A stretch of DNA of 13,058 bases from Parcubacteria group bacterium CG11_big_fil_rev_8_21_14_0_20_39_14 (GCA_002787255.1 PCWD01000021.1:497-13554); one strand, 5' to 3'; positions 7,601-13,058 are shown, counted from the first letter of the stretch. Notes: generated by a model from the sequence alone, not told the origin. Numbers and translations are program-made.

Positions 7601-7621
7601 ATACCCCCCATAGGGGGGTAT
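7601..7621 (-). promoter_or_regulatory. CsoR operator with overlapping promoter
   Basis: A perfect 9-bp inverted repeat, ATACCCCCC and GGGGGGTAT, is separated by ATA. This is the G-tract architecture known for CsoR operators. On the minus strand a perfect TATAAT (7629-7624) lies immediately upstream, so transcription would begin inside or just after the operator; no good -35 at 17 bases is seen. A second A/T block (TATAAA) follows the palindrome. CsoR bound here would block the copper operon promoter. Confidence 0.9.
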
Positions 7622-7643
7622 TAATTATAATCCTATCCCAACC

Positions 7644-7672
7644 AAAAAGCCCTATCAAGTACAAGGGCCTTT
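7644..7672 (-). terminator. Rho-independent terminator behind def
   Basis: Directly at the def stop codon, minus strand, AAAGGCCCT pairs with AGGGCTTTT around a 10-base loop and is followed by a T-run. It separates def from the copper operon promoter just downstream. Confidence 0.7.
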
Positions 7673-8159
7673 AGGTTTTCTGGGGTTTTGCCAATTCCTT
7701 TAATTTTTTTCTTATCTTCCATCTTTTGAAAAACCCGATTCTGTCAATAAATAAAATCCCGTCCAGATGGTCAATTTCATGCTGCAAGACCCTCGCAAGC
7801 AATCCCTTGGTTTCAAATTCAATGGACTCCCCTTTTATGCTCTGGGCTTTAACTTTTATCCTGCCCGGCCTTTCTATTTTTAAAAAAAGTCCGGGAAAGC
7901 TTAAACAGCCTTCCTCCATTATTTCCTTGCCGGATTTTTCCATAACTTTTGGATTAGCCAAGACTACTGGCGCTTGTCCGATATTAACGGCAATCAATCT
8001 CTTCCCAATTCCAACTTGCGGAGCGGACAGCCCCACCCCGTTATTTTTATACATAATTCCAAGCATTTCTGAAGCAGTATTCTCCAAATCCCTGTCAAAC
8101 TCTTTAATCTCCCCGCATTTCTCCCTTAAAATTTTGTTTTGGTATAAAATTAGTTCCAT
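7671..8159 (-). CDS. def: Peptide deformylase
   Basis: This 162-residue cytosolic metalloenzyme removes the formyl group from the N-terminal Met of new proteins. All three motifs are present: GVGLSAPQVG (41-50), EGCLSFP (83-89) with metal ligand C85, and QHEIDHLDG (126-134) with ligands H127 and H131 and catalytic E128. The basic C-terminal helix is slightly longer than in compact relatives. I start at the ATG at 8159 (MELILYQNK), which matches how the family begins. An ATG at 8171 would add four residues (MPSK), but that ATG lies inside the 12-bp direct repeat bordering the upstream MITE-like element. No clear Shine-Dalgarno is seen for either. It appears to be a single-gene unit ending at its own terminator. 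Confidence 0.93.
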   Translation of the reverse strand: MELILYQNKILREKCGEIKEFDRDLENTASEMLGIMYKNNGVGLSAPQVGIGKRLIAVNIGQAPVVLANPKVMEKSGKEIMEEGCLSFPGLFLKIERPGRIKVKAQSIKGESIEFETKGLLARVLQHEIDHLDGILFIDRIGFFKRWKIRKKLKELAKPQKT

Positions 8160-8160
8160 T

Positions 8161-8387
8161 TTACTGGGCATTCCCAGTATATCAACTTCGGAATAAAGCG
8201 CCGGTGTTTGGGGGTCGCTTTTAATTCCGAATTTGATTGTTTATCTTAATTTGATTTTGCCCAGTGGTTTTTCTTTCGGCGCTTTATTTAAGTTAAAGCT
8301 TCAATCGCGGCATTTTCATTGCAGATAAAATTTTATAGTGAAGCAGAATACTTGCCGAAAGAATCCGAAGTTGTATTACTGGGCATT
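8161..8387. mobile_element. MITE-like non-coding element upstream of def
   Basis: The 12-bp direct repeat TTACTGGGCATT occurs at 8161-8172 and 8376-8387. Between the copies the ends are imperfect inverted repeats: CCCAGTA...AACTTCGGA (8173-8192) against TCCGAAGTT...ACTGGG (8364-8383). Nested inside are ATAAAGCGCCG (8193-8203) with CGGCGCTTTAT (8277-8287), and TTCTTTCGGC (8271-8280) with GCCGAAAGAA (8354-8363). There is no coding capacity. A miniature inverted-repeat element is the best fit; a structured RNA leader or regulatory region of def is the alternative, since the alternative internal pairings share sequence. Confidence 0.5.
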
Positions 8388-8452
8388 ATTTTTATTTTAT
8401 CATCATCTTTGTCCGTAGTAAATCTATCAGGTTTGGCTATTGGGTTTGGTTA

Positions 8453-8495
8453 AATGAAAAAGCCCCGGCTGATAAATAGTCAGGGCTTTTTCATT
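8453..8495. terminator. Bidirectional rho-independent terminator hairpin
   Basis: AATGAAAAAGCCC (8453-8465) pairs perfectly with GGGCTTTTTCATT (8483-8495) around a 17-base loop, with T-runs on both strands. It can end minus-strand transcripts coming from the GHKL ATPase gene, about 345 bases upstream. Confidence 0.7.
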
Positions 8496-8839
8496 AACTA
8501 CTCACTGATTTGAAAATTTATCCCAATAATCTCTTTTGTAATGTTAAATTTACGATAAAAACTTCAAATGGGTAAGTACTTACTTTTCCGGCCGAGAACC
8601 CGGGCAAAAATCCAGACCAAAATAAAAAGCCTACTTGCCATGGATGATTCCTATTTTCAGAATGCTCTACTGTTTTTTAAAGGGGAATTTCAGAATTATT
8701 TATTGTTTTGAAAAATCCTTCTAAAATCCACAGAAACAACATAGGGGCTAAAAAGCTCAACTCCGACTATAACTTCTATTTCTACGGGGGCTTGAAATCA
8801 TGGCAGTTTTTACCTCTTTTTCTGTTCCGTTAAGCTCTA
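8496..8839. other. Non-coding stretch, no gene recognised
   Basis: I checked all frames by eye. Short stop-limited stretches exist. On the minus strand 8707-8794 reads 28-30 codons including PVEIEVIVGVELFSPYVVSV, and a second frame further down has one internal TAA. None can be assigned to a family. TAAGTACTTA at 8574-8583 is a small palindrome. It could be a 3' untranslated region or a decayed gene. Confidence 0.4.
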
Positions 8840-10381
8840 TCAGGCGCTCTTCTGCTCGGTTTTTTTAAAAATCTGCAGCGCGCTTTTGCCTTCGGAACCC
8901 CAGGAAGCAAGAAACTGACTCACAAAATCCTGAGGAGAACGAGCTTCTTCAATAAACTTAGAAAGAACCCAGGCTACGCACAAAAGAATATGATATTCTT
9001 CCAAGCCCTCTTTTCGAGCTTTCTGGTAAGCCGGATGAAAGGTATTAATCCAAATAACATTTTTAACCATCCGAGCTAAATTGGACTGGAAAGAATCTTT
9101 CTCAAACCCGATAGTAAGCCTCGGGACTTTTTTCTTCTTCGCTTCTTTTCTTCCGGGTTCAGAAATTTTCTCAGTTTTCTCTTTTAAAGATTCTTTTTTT
9201 TCATCTCCCTCTTCTATTTTTTCTAATCCTTCTTGAATTATTTCTACCTGTGGCGTCTCAATTGCAGAAACGAACCCTGTTTTTGTGGTTTTTCTAATAA
9301 CTCCGACCAGGGGGGTAAGTTCTGGAAAATCTTTTAAAAGGTGTCTAAGGGTTTCTTCAATTTCTCTTTCCAGCGGCCGCAATCTTTTTAAGTCAGTTTC
9401 AAAAGACATCCTTTCCTCTCCCAGTTCAGTGAAAATAGGAAGAATTGCTTCTTGAATTGCTTTTCTGTATCTATAATATTTTTTAAGACTGGCCGCATCT
9501 TTTAGAAAGTCGTTTTTGTTAGTAGTAAGAATTTCAGAGAGGGCTGGGATTTCAACCATTCCATATATTTGAAAAGTGGATTTTGGCAAAATCCCAAGCC
9601 AGTCCCATCCCCGTTTAATTACTTTACCATAAGTTGAGATGCCAATTCCCGAAAGCTCTGCCGGAAGTTCTTGTTTGGATTTGGCAAGATATCCAAATCC
9701 GGCTAATCTTTTTCCCTTCTTGCCAATGGTTACCCGAAAGGTTTTAGAGATTTCGGGAGAATCAAAATCCTTAAGCTCAACTTTTTCTCCGTTTACAAAA
9801 AACTCAACCCCCTTCTTATATACATATTTAAGGATAGAATTAATAAATTGAGGATGAAGAAGCGGATAGAAATGCTTTCTAATAACTTTTGAAATAAATT
9901 CGGAGGACAAAAGAGAAGATTGAAAATCCAAAAGCTCAATAGTTACCGCTGTCCCCCGGCTGGTTTTAACTTTATCGGGACTGGGAATAAACTTCCAGGG
10001 AGCTCTGCTCTCATTCATGAAAAACCATTGGGTGGTGCAATGAGAACCATGCCCCCCCTTGGTTTCAGTGACAACCGTTTTAGCAATTAATAAGGATAGC
10101 TTTGCTCCTATTCCCGCAAATCCAATTCCTTTCCCCCGCATTTTGGTGGTAGCGGCAATATTATGATAATCGTTAATTACATTTCGCTTCATTCCCTGAC
10201 CGTTATCACAAACAGTAAACCGGCCACCGGCAGGGTCTATAAAAAAATCAATTTTAGGGGCTCGGGAATCAAGAGCGTTGGCCACTAATTCAACAATAAT
10301 AGCTTCTTCAATAGACAAAGAATAGCTGTCCCTGATGTCTTCTAATAAATGTTTGAGATTAACTCTGGTTTCACGCATCAT
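8840..10381 (-). CDS. GHKL (HSP90/MutL/MORC-like) ATPase
   Basis: This 513-residue protein has a complete Bergerat ATP-binding fold: the N-box ELVANALDSRA (E31, N35), DNGQGM (59-64) and GKGIGFAGIGAKLS (83-96). Residues about 190-295 look like the ribosomal-S5-type transducer domain that follows in MutL and MORC proteins, with a TTNKNDF motif near 286 recalling the THNKQDF of MORC ATPases and a Lys-rich GKVIKRGWDW at 251-260. Then comes a charged, probably disordered or coiled segment (about 375-420) and a helical C-terminal domain with no match I can name. Prokaryotic MORC-like proteins occur near restriction-modification and other DNA-related genes. Here the gene is transcribed divergently from a PaaX/Cas2-like regulator and uvrC. 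Substrate and partners are unknown; a DNA transaction role is inferred. M1 or M2 could be the start; no Shine-Dalgarno is visible. Confidence 0.72.
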   Translation of the reverse strand: MMRETRVNLKHLLEDIRDSYSLSIEEAIIVELVANALDSRAPKIDFFIDPAGGRFTVCDNGQGMKRNVINDYHNIAATTKMRGKGIGFAGIGAKLSLLIAKTVVTETKGGHGSHCTTQWFFMNESRAPWKFIPSPDKVKTSRGTAVTIELLDFQSSLLSSEFISKVIRKHFYPLLHPQFINSILKYVYKKGVEFFVNGEKVELKDFDSPEISKTFRVTIGKKGKRLAGFGYLAKSKQELPAELSGIGISTYGKVIKRGWDWLGILPKSTFQIYGMVEIPALSEILTTNKNDFLKDAASLKKYYRYRKAIQEAILPIFTELGEERMSFETDLKRLRPLEREIEETLRHLLKDFPELTPLVGVIRKTTKTGFVSAIETPQVEIIQEGLEKIEEGDEKKESLKEKTEKISEPGRKEAKKKKVPRLTIGFEKDSFQSNLARMVKNVIWINTFHPAYQKARKEGLEEYHILLCVAWVLSKFIEEARSPQDFVSQFLASWGSEGKSALQIFKKTEQKSA

Positions 10382-10509
10382 AATTTTATTAACATATTTA
10401 TCTTTCTCTGTAAATCCTGTGAGCCTGATAGCGACCCGGTGACAGGCTGACAGAAATCAAAACTGACAGCCGATTTTAAAAAATCCCTCTAAAATGTCTA
10501 ACCCACCTT

Positions 10510-10545
10510 GGTTAAAATGGCAAGGGACCCCTTGCCATTTTAACC
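10510..10545. repeat. Perfect 16-bp hairpin with GCAAGG/CCTTGC core
   Basis: GGTTAAAATGGCAAGG (10510-10525) pairs without mismatch with 10530-10545 around the loop GACC. No T-run follows, and the site lies between divergently transcribed genes, so an ordinary terminator is unlikely. Confidence 0.75.
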
Positions 10546-10584
10546 ACAAAATATTTTAAACCCATCAACAACATATCAACTCCA

Positions 10585-10633
10585 ACTCGTGGTTTTTTTC
10601 GCAAAGGGGCCCCTTGCGAAAAAAACCACGAGT
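10585..10633. repeat. Long hairpin (24-bp arms) with GCAA-GGGGCCCC-TTGC core
   Basis: ACTCGTGGTTTTTTTCGCAA (10585-10604), one bulged A, then GGGG pairs with CCCCTTGCG through ACCACGAGT (10610-10633). The core resembles that of the hairpin at 10510-10545, while the outer arms are unrelated but equally self-complementary. A T-run after the right arm could make it a terminator in the plus direction. Confidence 0.75.
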
Positions 10634-10703
10634 TTTTAATAATCTATCGCCCTGAAAATTTTCTGCCAAGCGCCTGAACAAAATACCCAGCAACACTAAT
10701 CCC

Positions 10704-10739
10704 GTAACAGATTTGACGCGATCGCATCAAATATGTTAC
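10704..10739. promoter_or_regulatory. 36-bp palindromic operator candidate upstream of the PaaX/Cas2-like gene
   Basis: The two 18-base halves centred on GCGATCGC (10718-10725) match in 16 of 18 positions: GTAACAGATTTGACGCGA against GTAACATATTTGATGCGA. The palindrome ends 47 bases before the regulator's ATG. TTGACG (10713-10718) inside it could serve as a -35 box, but no good -10 follows. The 21 bases of its right half and centre, read in reverse complement, recur in front of uvrC (11358-11378). Confidence 0.7.
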
Positions 10740-10786
10740 CATCTAAAAATCAATAATATTTCTTAATTGAACAACCTTTATAAAGT

Positions 10787-11329
10787 ATGAGAATTCCGAT
10801 TACTGATAAATTTTTGTGGGATTTATATAACTTTTTTGAAAAAGCCGGGAAGGTTGCCGGTGGGCCCGGTGGCATTTTTTTATTAAAAAGCTGGCAAGAA
10901 GCCTGCAATCCCCTATTGTTTGAGTTTTGGAGAGACTATCACGAAAAGCAGGAAAAGAAACAATTTGCCCAATTTATTAATTATCTAAAAAGTCGAGGTT
11001 ATATCAAAATTAAAAACTTAGAAGGAAAAACTGGAATTTTACTTACTAAAAAGGGGGAAGAAAAGGCTTTGAAATCGAGATTTAAATTTGCCGAAAAGAA
11101 AAAACGAAAAGACGGCAAATGGATAATGGTTATTTTTGATATTCCCGAAAAGAAAAAAAGCACCAGAAACTCTTTTAGAAAGACTCTTCAATGGTTGGGT
11201 TATCAAAAACTTCAAAAAAGTATTTGGATTTGCCCTTATGATGTTTTTAAGGAAAGCGAAAAAGTAATTAGGGAGAATTTAATCGACCAATATGTAAAAA
11301 TATTTTTAATTGAAGAAATGGAAATATAA
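10787..11329 (+). CDS. PaaX-like winged-helix / Cas2-like domain protein, putative transcriptional regulator
   Basis: The protein has 180 residues. Residues 30-100 form a helical region ending in a winged-helix-like segment (QFINYLKSRGYIKIKN, then GILLTKKGEEKAL). Residues 110-180 form a ferredoxin-like Cas2/PaaX-C domain beginning DGKWIMVIFDIPEKKK and continuing with FRKTLQWLGYQKLQKSIWI-CPYD. This two-part design is that of PaaX-family repressors. Stand-alone versions in Patescibacteria are often auto-annotated as Cas2, but there is no CRISPR array or other cas gene here and the N-terminal HTH argues for a regulator. The Cas2-like Asp (D118, in FDIP) is kept, so nuclease activity is not formally excluded. 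A large palindrome lies upstream and a second copy lies between this gene and uvrC, 62 bases downstream. The effector is unknown. Confidence 0.8.
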   Translation: MRIPITDKFLWDLYNFFEKAGKVAGGPGGIFLLKSWQEACNPLLFEFWRDYHEKQEKKQFAQFINYLKSRGYIKIKNLEGKTGILLTKKGEEKALKSRFKFAEKKKRKDGKWIMVIFDIPEKKKSTRNSFRKTLQWLGYQKLQKSIWICPYDVFKESEKVIRENLIDQYVKIFLIEEMEI

Positions 11330-11355
11330 CTCCTAAAAACATGAGTAATTAAGAA

Positions 11356-11391
11356 ATAACATATTTGATGCGATCGCATAAAAATTATTAT
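11356..11391 (+). promoter_or_regulatory. Second palindromic operator candidate, directly upstream of uvrC
   Basis: TAACATATTTGATGCGATCG (11358-11377), continuing GCAT, is shared with the palindrome at 10704-10739 in inverted orientation. The inner TTTGATGCGATCGCATAAAA (11364-11383) is palindromic with one mismatch. TTGATG (11365-11370) and TTATAT (11388-11393) have 17-base spacing and could be a promoter, but the -10 would overlap the uvrC ATG, so this pairing is uncertain. A bound repressor here would block uvrC expression. Confidence 0.65.
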
Positions 11392-12843
11392 ATGAGTAAA
11401 TTTAGATATTTAAATATAAATAAAATCGGTTCATTGCCTGCAAGCTCGGGGGTTTATTGTTTTTCCGCCAAGGGCGGAAAAAACAATAAAGAAATTTTAT
11501 ATATTGGCAAAGCGGTAAATATTAAAGAGAGAGTAAGAAATCATTTCTCTCGATACTATTTTAAAGACTCACCTTTTTTGAATCAATTAACCCTCCCTGG
11601 AAAAATTGGCTATATTCAGACCGATTCGGAAATTGGAGCCTTAATTTTGGAAGCAAATCTTATAAAAAAGTATCAGCCAAAATTCAATGTAATGTGGCGG
11701 GACGACAAGAATTATTTTTTTGTTGGAATAACTAAGGAAGAATTTCCTCAAATTTTTATCACCCACCAAAAATTGAAAATTGAAAATTGTAAACCCAGCA
11801 CCAGAGCAAAGCACGGTGCTGGACTGGTCCCGCACCGCCCCGCCGTTGGCAGGGCTGGTGCGGGGTTGAAAATTAATTATATGGGTCCGTTTGTTGACGG
11901 AAGGGCCCTAAAAGAAACTCTAAAAATTTTGCGAAAAGTTTTTCCTTATCGTAGCTGTCAAAATATACCAAGAAGACCCTGCCTTTGGTACCAACTTTCA
12001 CGGTGCCCGGCTCCCTGCCAAATAAAAATCAAAAACCTGCCCCACACCGTCCCGCCGTTGGCGGGACTGGGGATAGGTCAAAAATTAAAAATTAATAAAA
12101 TCAAAAATGAGTGCCAAGGGAATGTAAAAAATATTATAAAGATTCTTCAGGGAAAGAAAAACCAGGTTCTGTCTAATTTAAAAAAGGAAATGCGAAAATT
12201 TTCAAAATCTCAAAATTTTGAAGAGGCTGCCAAAATTAGAGACCAAATTATGGCTTTGGAAAAAGTTTTATCGCATTATAAAGTTTTTGAAAATATTTTG
12301 GAGCTTGGCCCAAAAGAAAATTGGCACCACGCTCAAAAAATTCTCCAAAACATTATTGATACAAAAAATAAAATCTCGCGGATTGAGGCCTATGATGTTT
12401 CCAACATTCAGGGCCAACAAGCTACCGGTTCAATGGTTGTTTTTATTAACGGCAAACCCGATAAAAGCCAATATAGAAAATTTAAAATTGAAATTGCCGG
12501 CAAACCGGATGATACGGCGATGCTCAAAGAGGTTCTAACTCGGAGATTTAATCATCCGGAATGGCCCCATCCGGATTTAATCCTGATTGACGGCGGAATC
12601 GCACAGCTTAACGCTGCGCTCAAAATCAAAAATCAAATCTCAAAAATCAAAAATAAGATAAAAGTTGTAAGTTTAGCAAAAAAAGAGAATGAGTTATATA
12701 TTGAAAACCGAAAGAAGCCTATTTTACTTAAAGTTTTGCCAAGAGGAATTTTCAATTTAATTTTGAGGCTGCGCGATGAAGCCCACCGATTTGCACTCAG
12801 CTACCATCGGAAGCTAAGAAAAAAATCGTTGATTGACTCATAG
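11392..12843 (+). CDS. uvrC: Excinuclease ABC subunit C, short form without C-terminal helix-hairpin-helix domain
   Basis: UvrC makes the dual incisions of nucleotide excision repair together with UvrB. The 483 residues hold a GIY-YIG nuclease domain (GVY 20-22, YIG 37-39, R47/R49 region, E87), the Cys cluster C189, C197, C205, C209 in the family's CLWYQLSRCPAPC context, a UVR UvrB-binding motif (about 263-295) and the RNase H-like 5' nuclease domain (EAYDVSNIQG with D335, DD 373-374, IDGG with D400, RDEAHRFALSYHRKLR 461-476). The protein ends right there, without the (HhH)2 domain that makes most UvrCs about 600 residues. Three in-frame palindromic insertions and a Lys/Ile/Asn-rich low-complexity stretch (about 411-424) interrupt it. 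The ATG at 11392 is used; an upstream frame from 11365 would run through the operator. No Shine-Dalgarno is seen. Confidence 0.93.
   Translation: MSKFRYLNINKIGSLPASSGVYCFSAKGGKNNKEILYIGKAVNIKERVRNHFSRYYFKDSPFLNQLTLPGKIGYIQTDSEIGALILEANLIKKYQPKFNVMWRDDKNYFFVGITKEEFPQIFITHQKLKIENCKPSTRAKHGAGLVPHRPAVGRAGAGLKINYMGPFVDGRALKETLKILRKVFPYRSCQNIPRRPCLWYQLSRCPAPCQIKIKNLPHTVPPLAGLGIGQKLKINKIKNECQGNVKNIIKILQGKKNQVLSNLKKEMRKFSKSQNFEEAAKIRDQIMALEKVLSHYKVFENILELGPKENWHHAQKILQNIIDTKNKISRIEAYDVSNIQGQQATGSMVVFINGKPDKSQYRKFKIEIAGKPDDTAMLKEVLTRRFNHPEWPHPDLILIDGGIAQLNAALKIKNQISKIKNKIKVVSLAKKENELYIENRKKPILLKVLPRGIFNLILRLRDEAHRFALSYHRKLRKKSLIDS
11453..11490 (+). repeat. Near-perfect hairpin inside the uvrC GIY-YIG coding region
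   Basis: TTTATTGTTTTTCCGCC (11453-11469) is inverted as GGCGGAAAAAACAATAAA (11473-11490), with one extra A and a 3-base centre. It encodes the region between GVY and YIG (about CFSAKGGKNNKE), which is a few residues longer than usual in UvrC. Confidence 0.75.
11767..11872 (+). repeat. In-frame hairpin insertion 1 in uvrC
   Basis: AAATTGAAAATTG-type units are followed by a hairpin CCAGCACC/GGTGCTGG (about 11796-11823), then a second, CCCGCACC (11829-11836) with GGTGCGGG (11857-11864), which encloses an inner stem around GTT. It adds about 35 residues (roughly 127-160) between the nuclease domain and the Cys cluster, without breaking the frame. Its core at 11833-11860 matches insertion 2 at 24 of 28 bases. 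Confidence 0.75.
12031..12090 (+). repeat. In-frame hairpin insertion 2 in uvrC
   Basis: GTCCCGCC and GGCGGGAC pair perfectly around GTT (12049-12067) and are followed by A-rich AAAATTAAAAATT units. It adds about 20-25 residues (roughly 212-237) after the Cys cluster. The core at 12045-12072 is homologous to insertion 1. Confidence 0.7.
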
Positions 12844-12874
12844 TTTCTTCCGTGATATTCTAAATTAATACATG

Positions 12875-12892
12875 AACTCATAGCGAGTTTTT
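12875..12892 (+). terminator. Weak rho-independent terminator after uvrC
   Basis: AACTC (12875-12879) pairs with GAGTT (12885-12889), followed by TTT. The stem is only 5 bp, but the position 32 bases behind the uvrC stop codon fits. Confidence 0.4.
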
Positions 12893-12908
12893 CTTAACTC
12901 CCGAAGTT

Positions 12909-12996
12909 TTTCGCGAATTTTTGCGAATAGGGCCGCCTAAAAAAAGAGCGCTCCAACCTCGAAGCTTGAGGCGGCCTGCGAATAAACGCGAATAAA
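12909..12996. repeat. Structured intergenic repeat with GCGAAT motifs around a GGCCGCCT/AGGCGGCC stem
   Basis: GGCCGCCT (12931-12938) pairs perfectly with AGGCGGCC (12969-12976). Both sides carry direct GCGAAT repeats (TCGCGAAT, TGCGAATA; then TGCGAATA, CGCGAATA). The same plan, with ACGCGAAAC repeats around AGGCGGCT/AGCCGCCT, occurs at 772-858. No ORF is present in 12844-13058. Confidence 0.6.
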
Positions 12997-13058
12997 TTCA
13001 ATATTTTGGCAGTCAAATTTTCATTCTCATTCCCTTATTTTAACTTCGCTTTTCTGAT

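Larger units (their letters stand above)
10382..10786. other. Divergent intergenic region with three palindromes
   Basis: This 405-base region separates the GHKL ATPase from the PaaX/Cas2-like gene. It contains a small hairpin (AGCCTG 10423-10428 with CAGGCT nearby), the two strong hairpins at 10510-10545 and 10585-10633, and the 36-bp palindrome at 10704-10739. No ORF or RNA gene is recognised. Both neighbouring genes start here, so promoters must lie within it, but I see no convincing -35/-10 pair. Confidence 0.5.

Noticed and set aside
7578..7664. N-terminal extension of CsoR from the ATG at 7664
   Set aside because: It would translate the operator and promoter, and CsoR proteins begin close to the 7577 ATG.
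8170..8390. Known riboswitch or T-box upstream of def
   Set aside because: No recognisable conserved core; flanking direct repeats fit a mobile element better.
8707..8794. Small minus-strand gene with PVEIEVIVGVELFSPYVVSV
   Set aside because: Under 30 codons, with no convincing start and no family match; kept only as part of the unassigned region.
10390..10399. Third operator half-site (TAACATATTT) next to the GHKL ATPase start
   Set aside because: Only 10 A/T-rich bases match and the GCGATCGC centre is missing, so chance is likely in this DNA.
10787..11329. CRISPR-associated endonuclease Cas2
   Set aside because: The C-terminal fold is Cas2-like, but there is an N-terminal winged-helix region, no repeat-spacer array and no cas1 or effector gene in the window.

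Overview
The window is A+T-rich bacterial DNA read with the standard code (TGA ends nnrD and the GHKL ATPase gene). Few genes have a clear Shine-Dalgarno sequence. Several features are typical of Candidate Phyla Radiation (Patescibacteria/Parcubacteria-like) genomes: a stand-alone PaaX/Cas2-like protein, an HMA-DsbD-like-cupredoxin fusion, a UvrC without its C-terminal helix-hairpin-helix domain, and hairpin or low-complexity repeats inserted in frame into genes. The lineage is an inference; there is no rRNA or marker tree here.

Layout. (1) 1-735, minus strand: the 5' part of a secreted glutaredoxin-like/DsbD-like membrane protein that runs off the left edge. (2) 743-2306: two repeat elements with the same terminal sequence flank a minus-strand cluster of nnrD (NAD(P)H-hydrate dehydratase), a DUF1858 redox protein and a decayed sufC-like ABC ATPase. 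(3) 2388-7577, minus strand: a copper-resistance operon csoR > HMA/DsbD-like/cupredoxin transporter > copA, with a near-perfect CsoR operator upstream. Its distal end is damaged. A second copy of the glutaredoxin/membrane gene carries a frameshift, an in-frame TAG and a 3' truncation, and is joined out of frame to a MinD-type ferredoxin ATPase that has lost its Walker A half. (4) 7671-8159, minus: peptide deformylase, with a terminator behind it and a 211-bp MITE-like element in front of it. (5) 8388-8839: a terminator hairpin and no recognisable gene. (6) 8840-10381, minus: a GHKL ATPase resembling prokaryotic MORC-type proteins. (7) 10382-10786: a divergent intergenic region with two strong hairpins and a 36-bp palindrome. 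(8) 10787-12843, plus: a PaaX/Cas2-like putative regulator followed by uvrC. (9) 12844-13058: a weak terminator and a structured repeat.

How the genes fit together. The copper block is a complete sensor/export unit: CsoR should release its operator on Cu(I), allowing expression of the CopA pump and of the membrane protein that probably handles copper. The most interesting locus is on the right. The small winged-helix/Cas2-like protein is preceded by a large palindrome centred on GCGATCGC, and the same palindrome recurs immediately in front of uvrC. This suggests an autoregulated repressor that also controls nucleotide excision repair, with a GHKL ATPase transcribed divergently. Three in-frame palindromic insertions in uvrC, two of them related and one pair showing a compensatory base change, are a second unusual feature.
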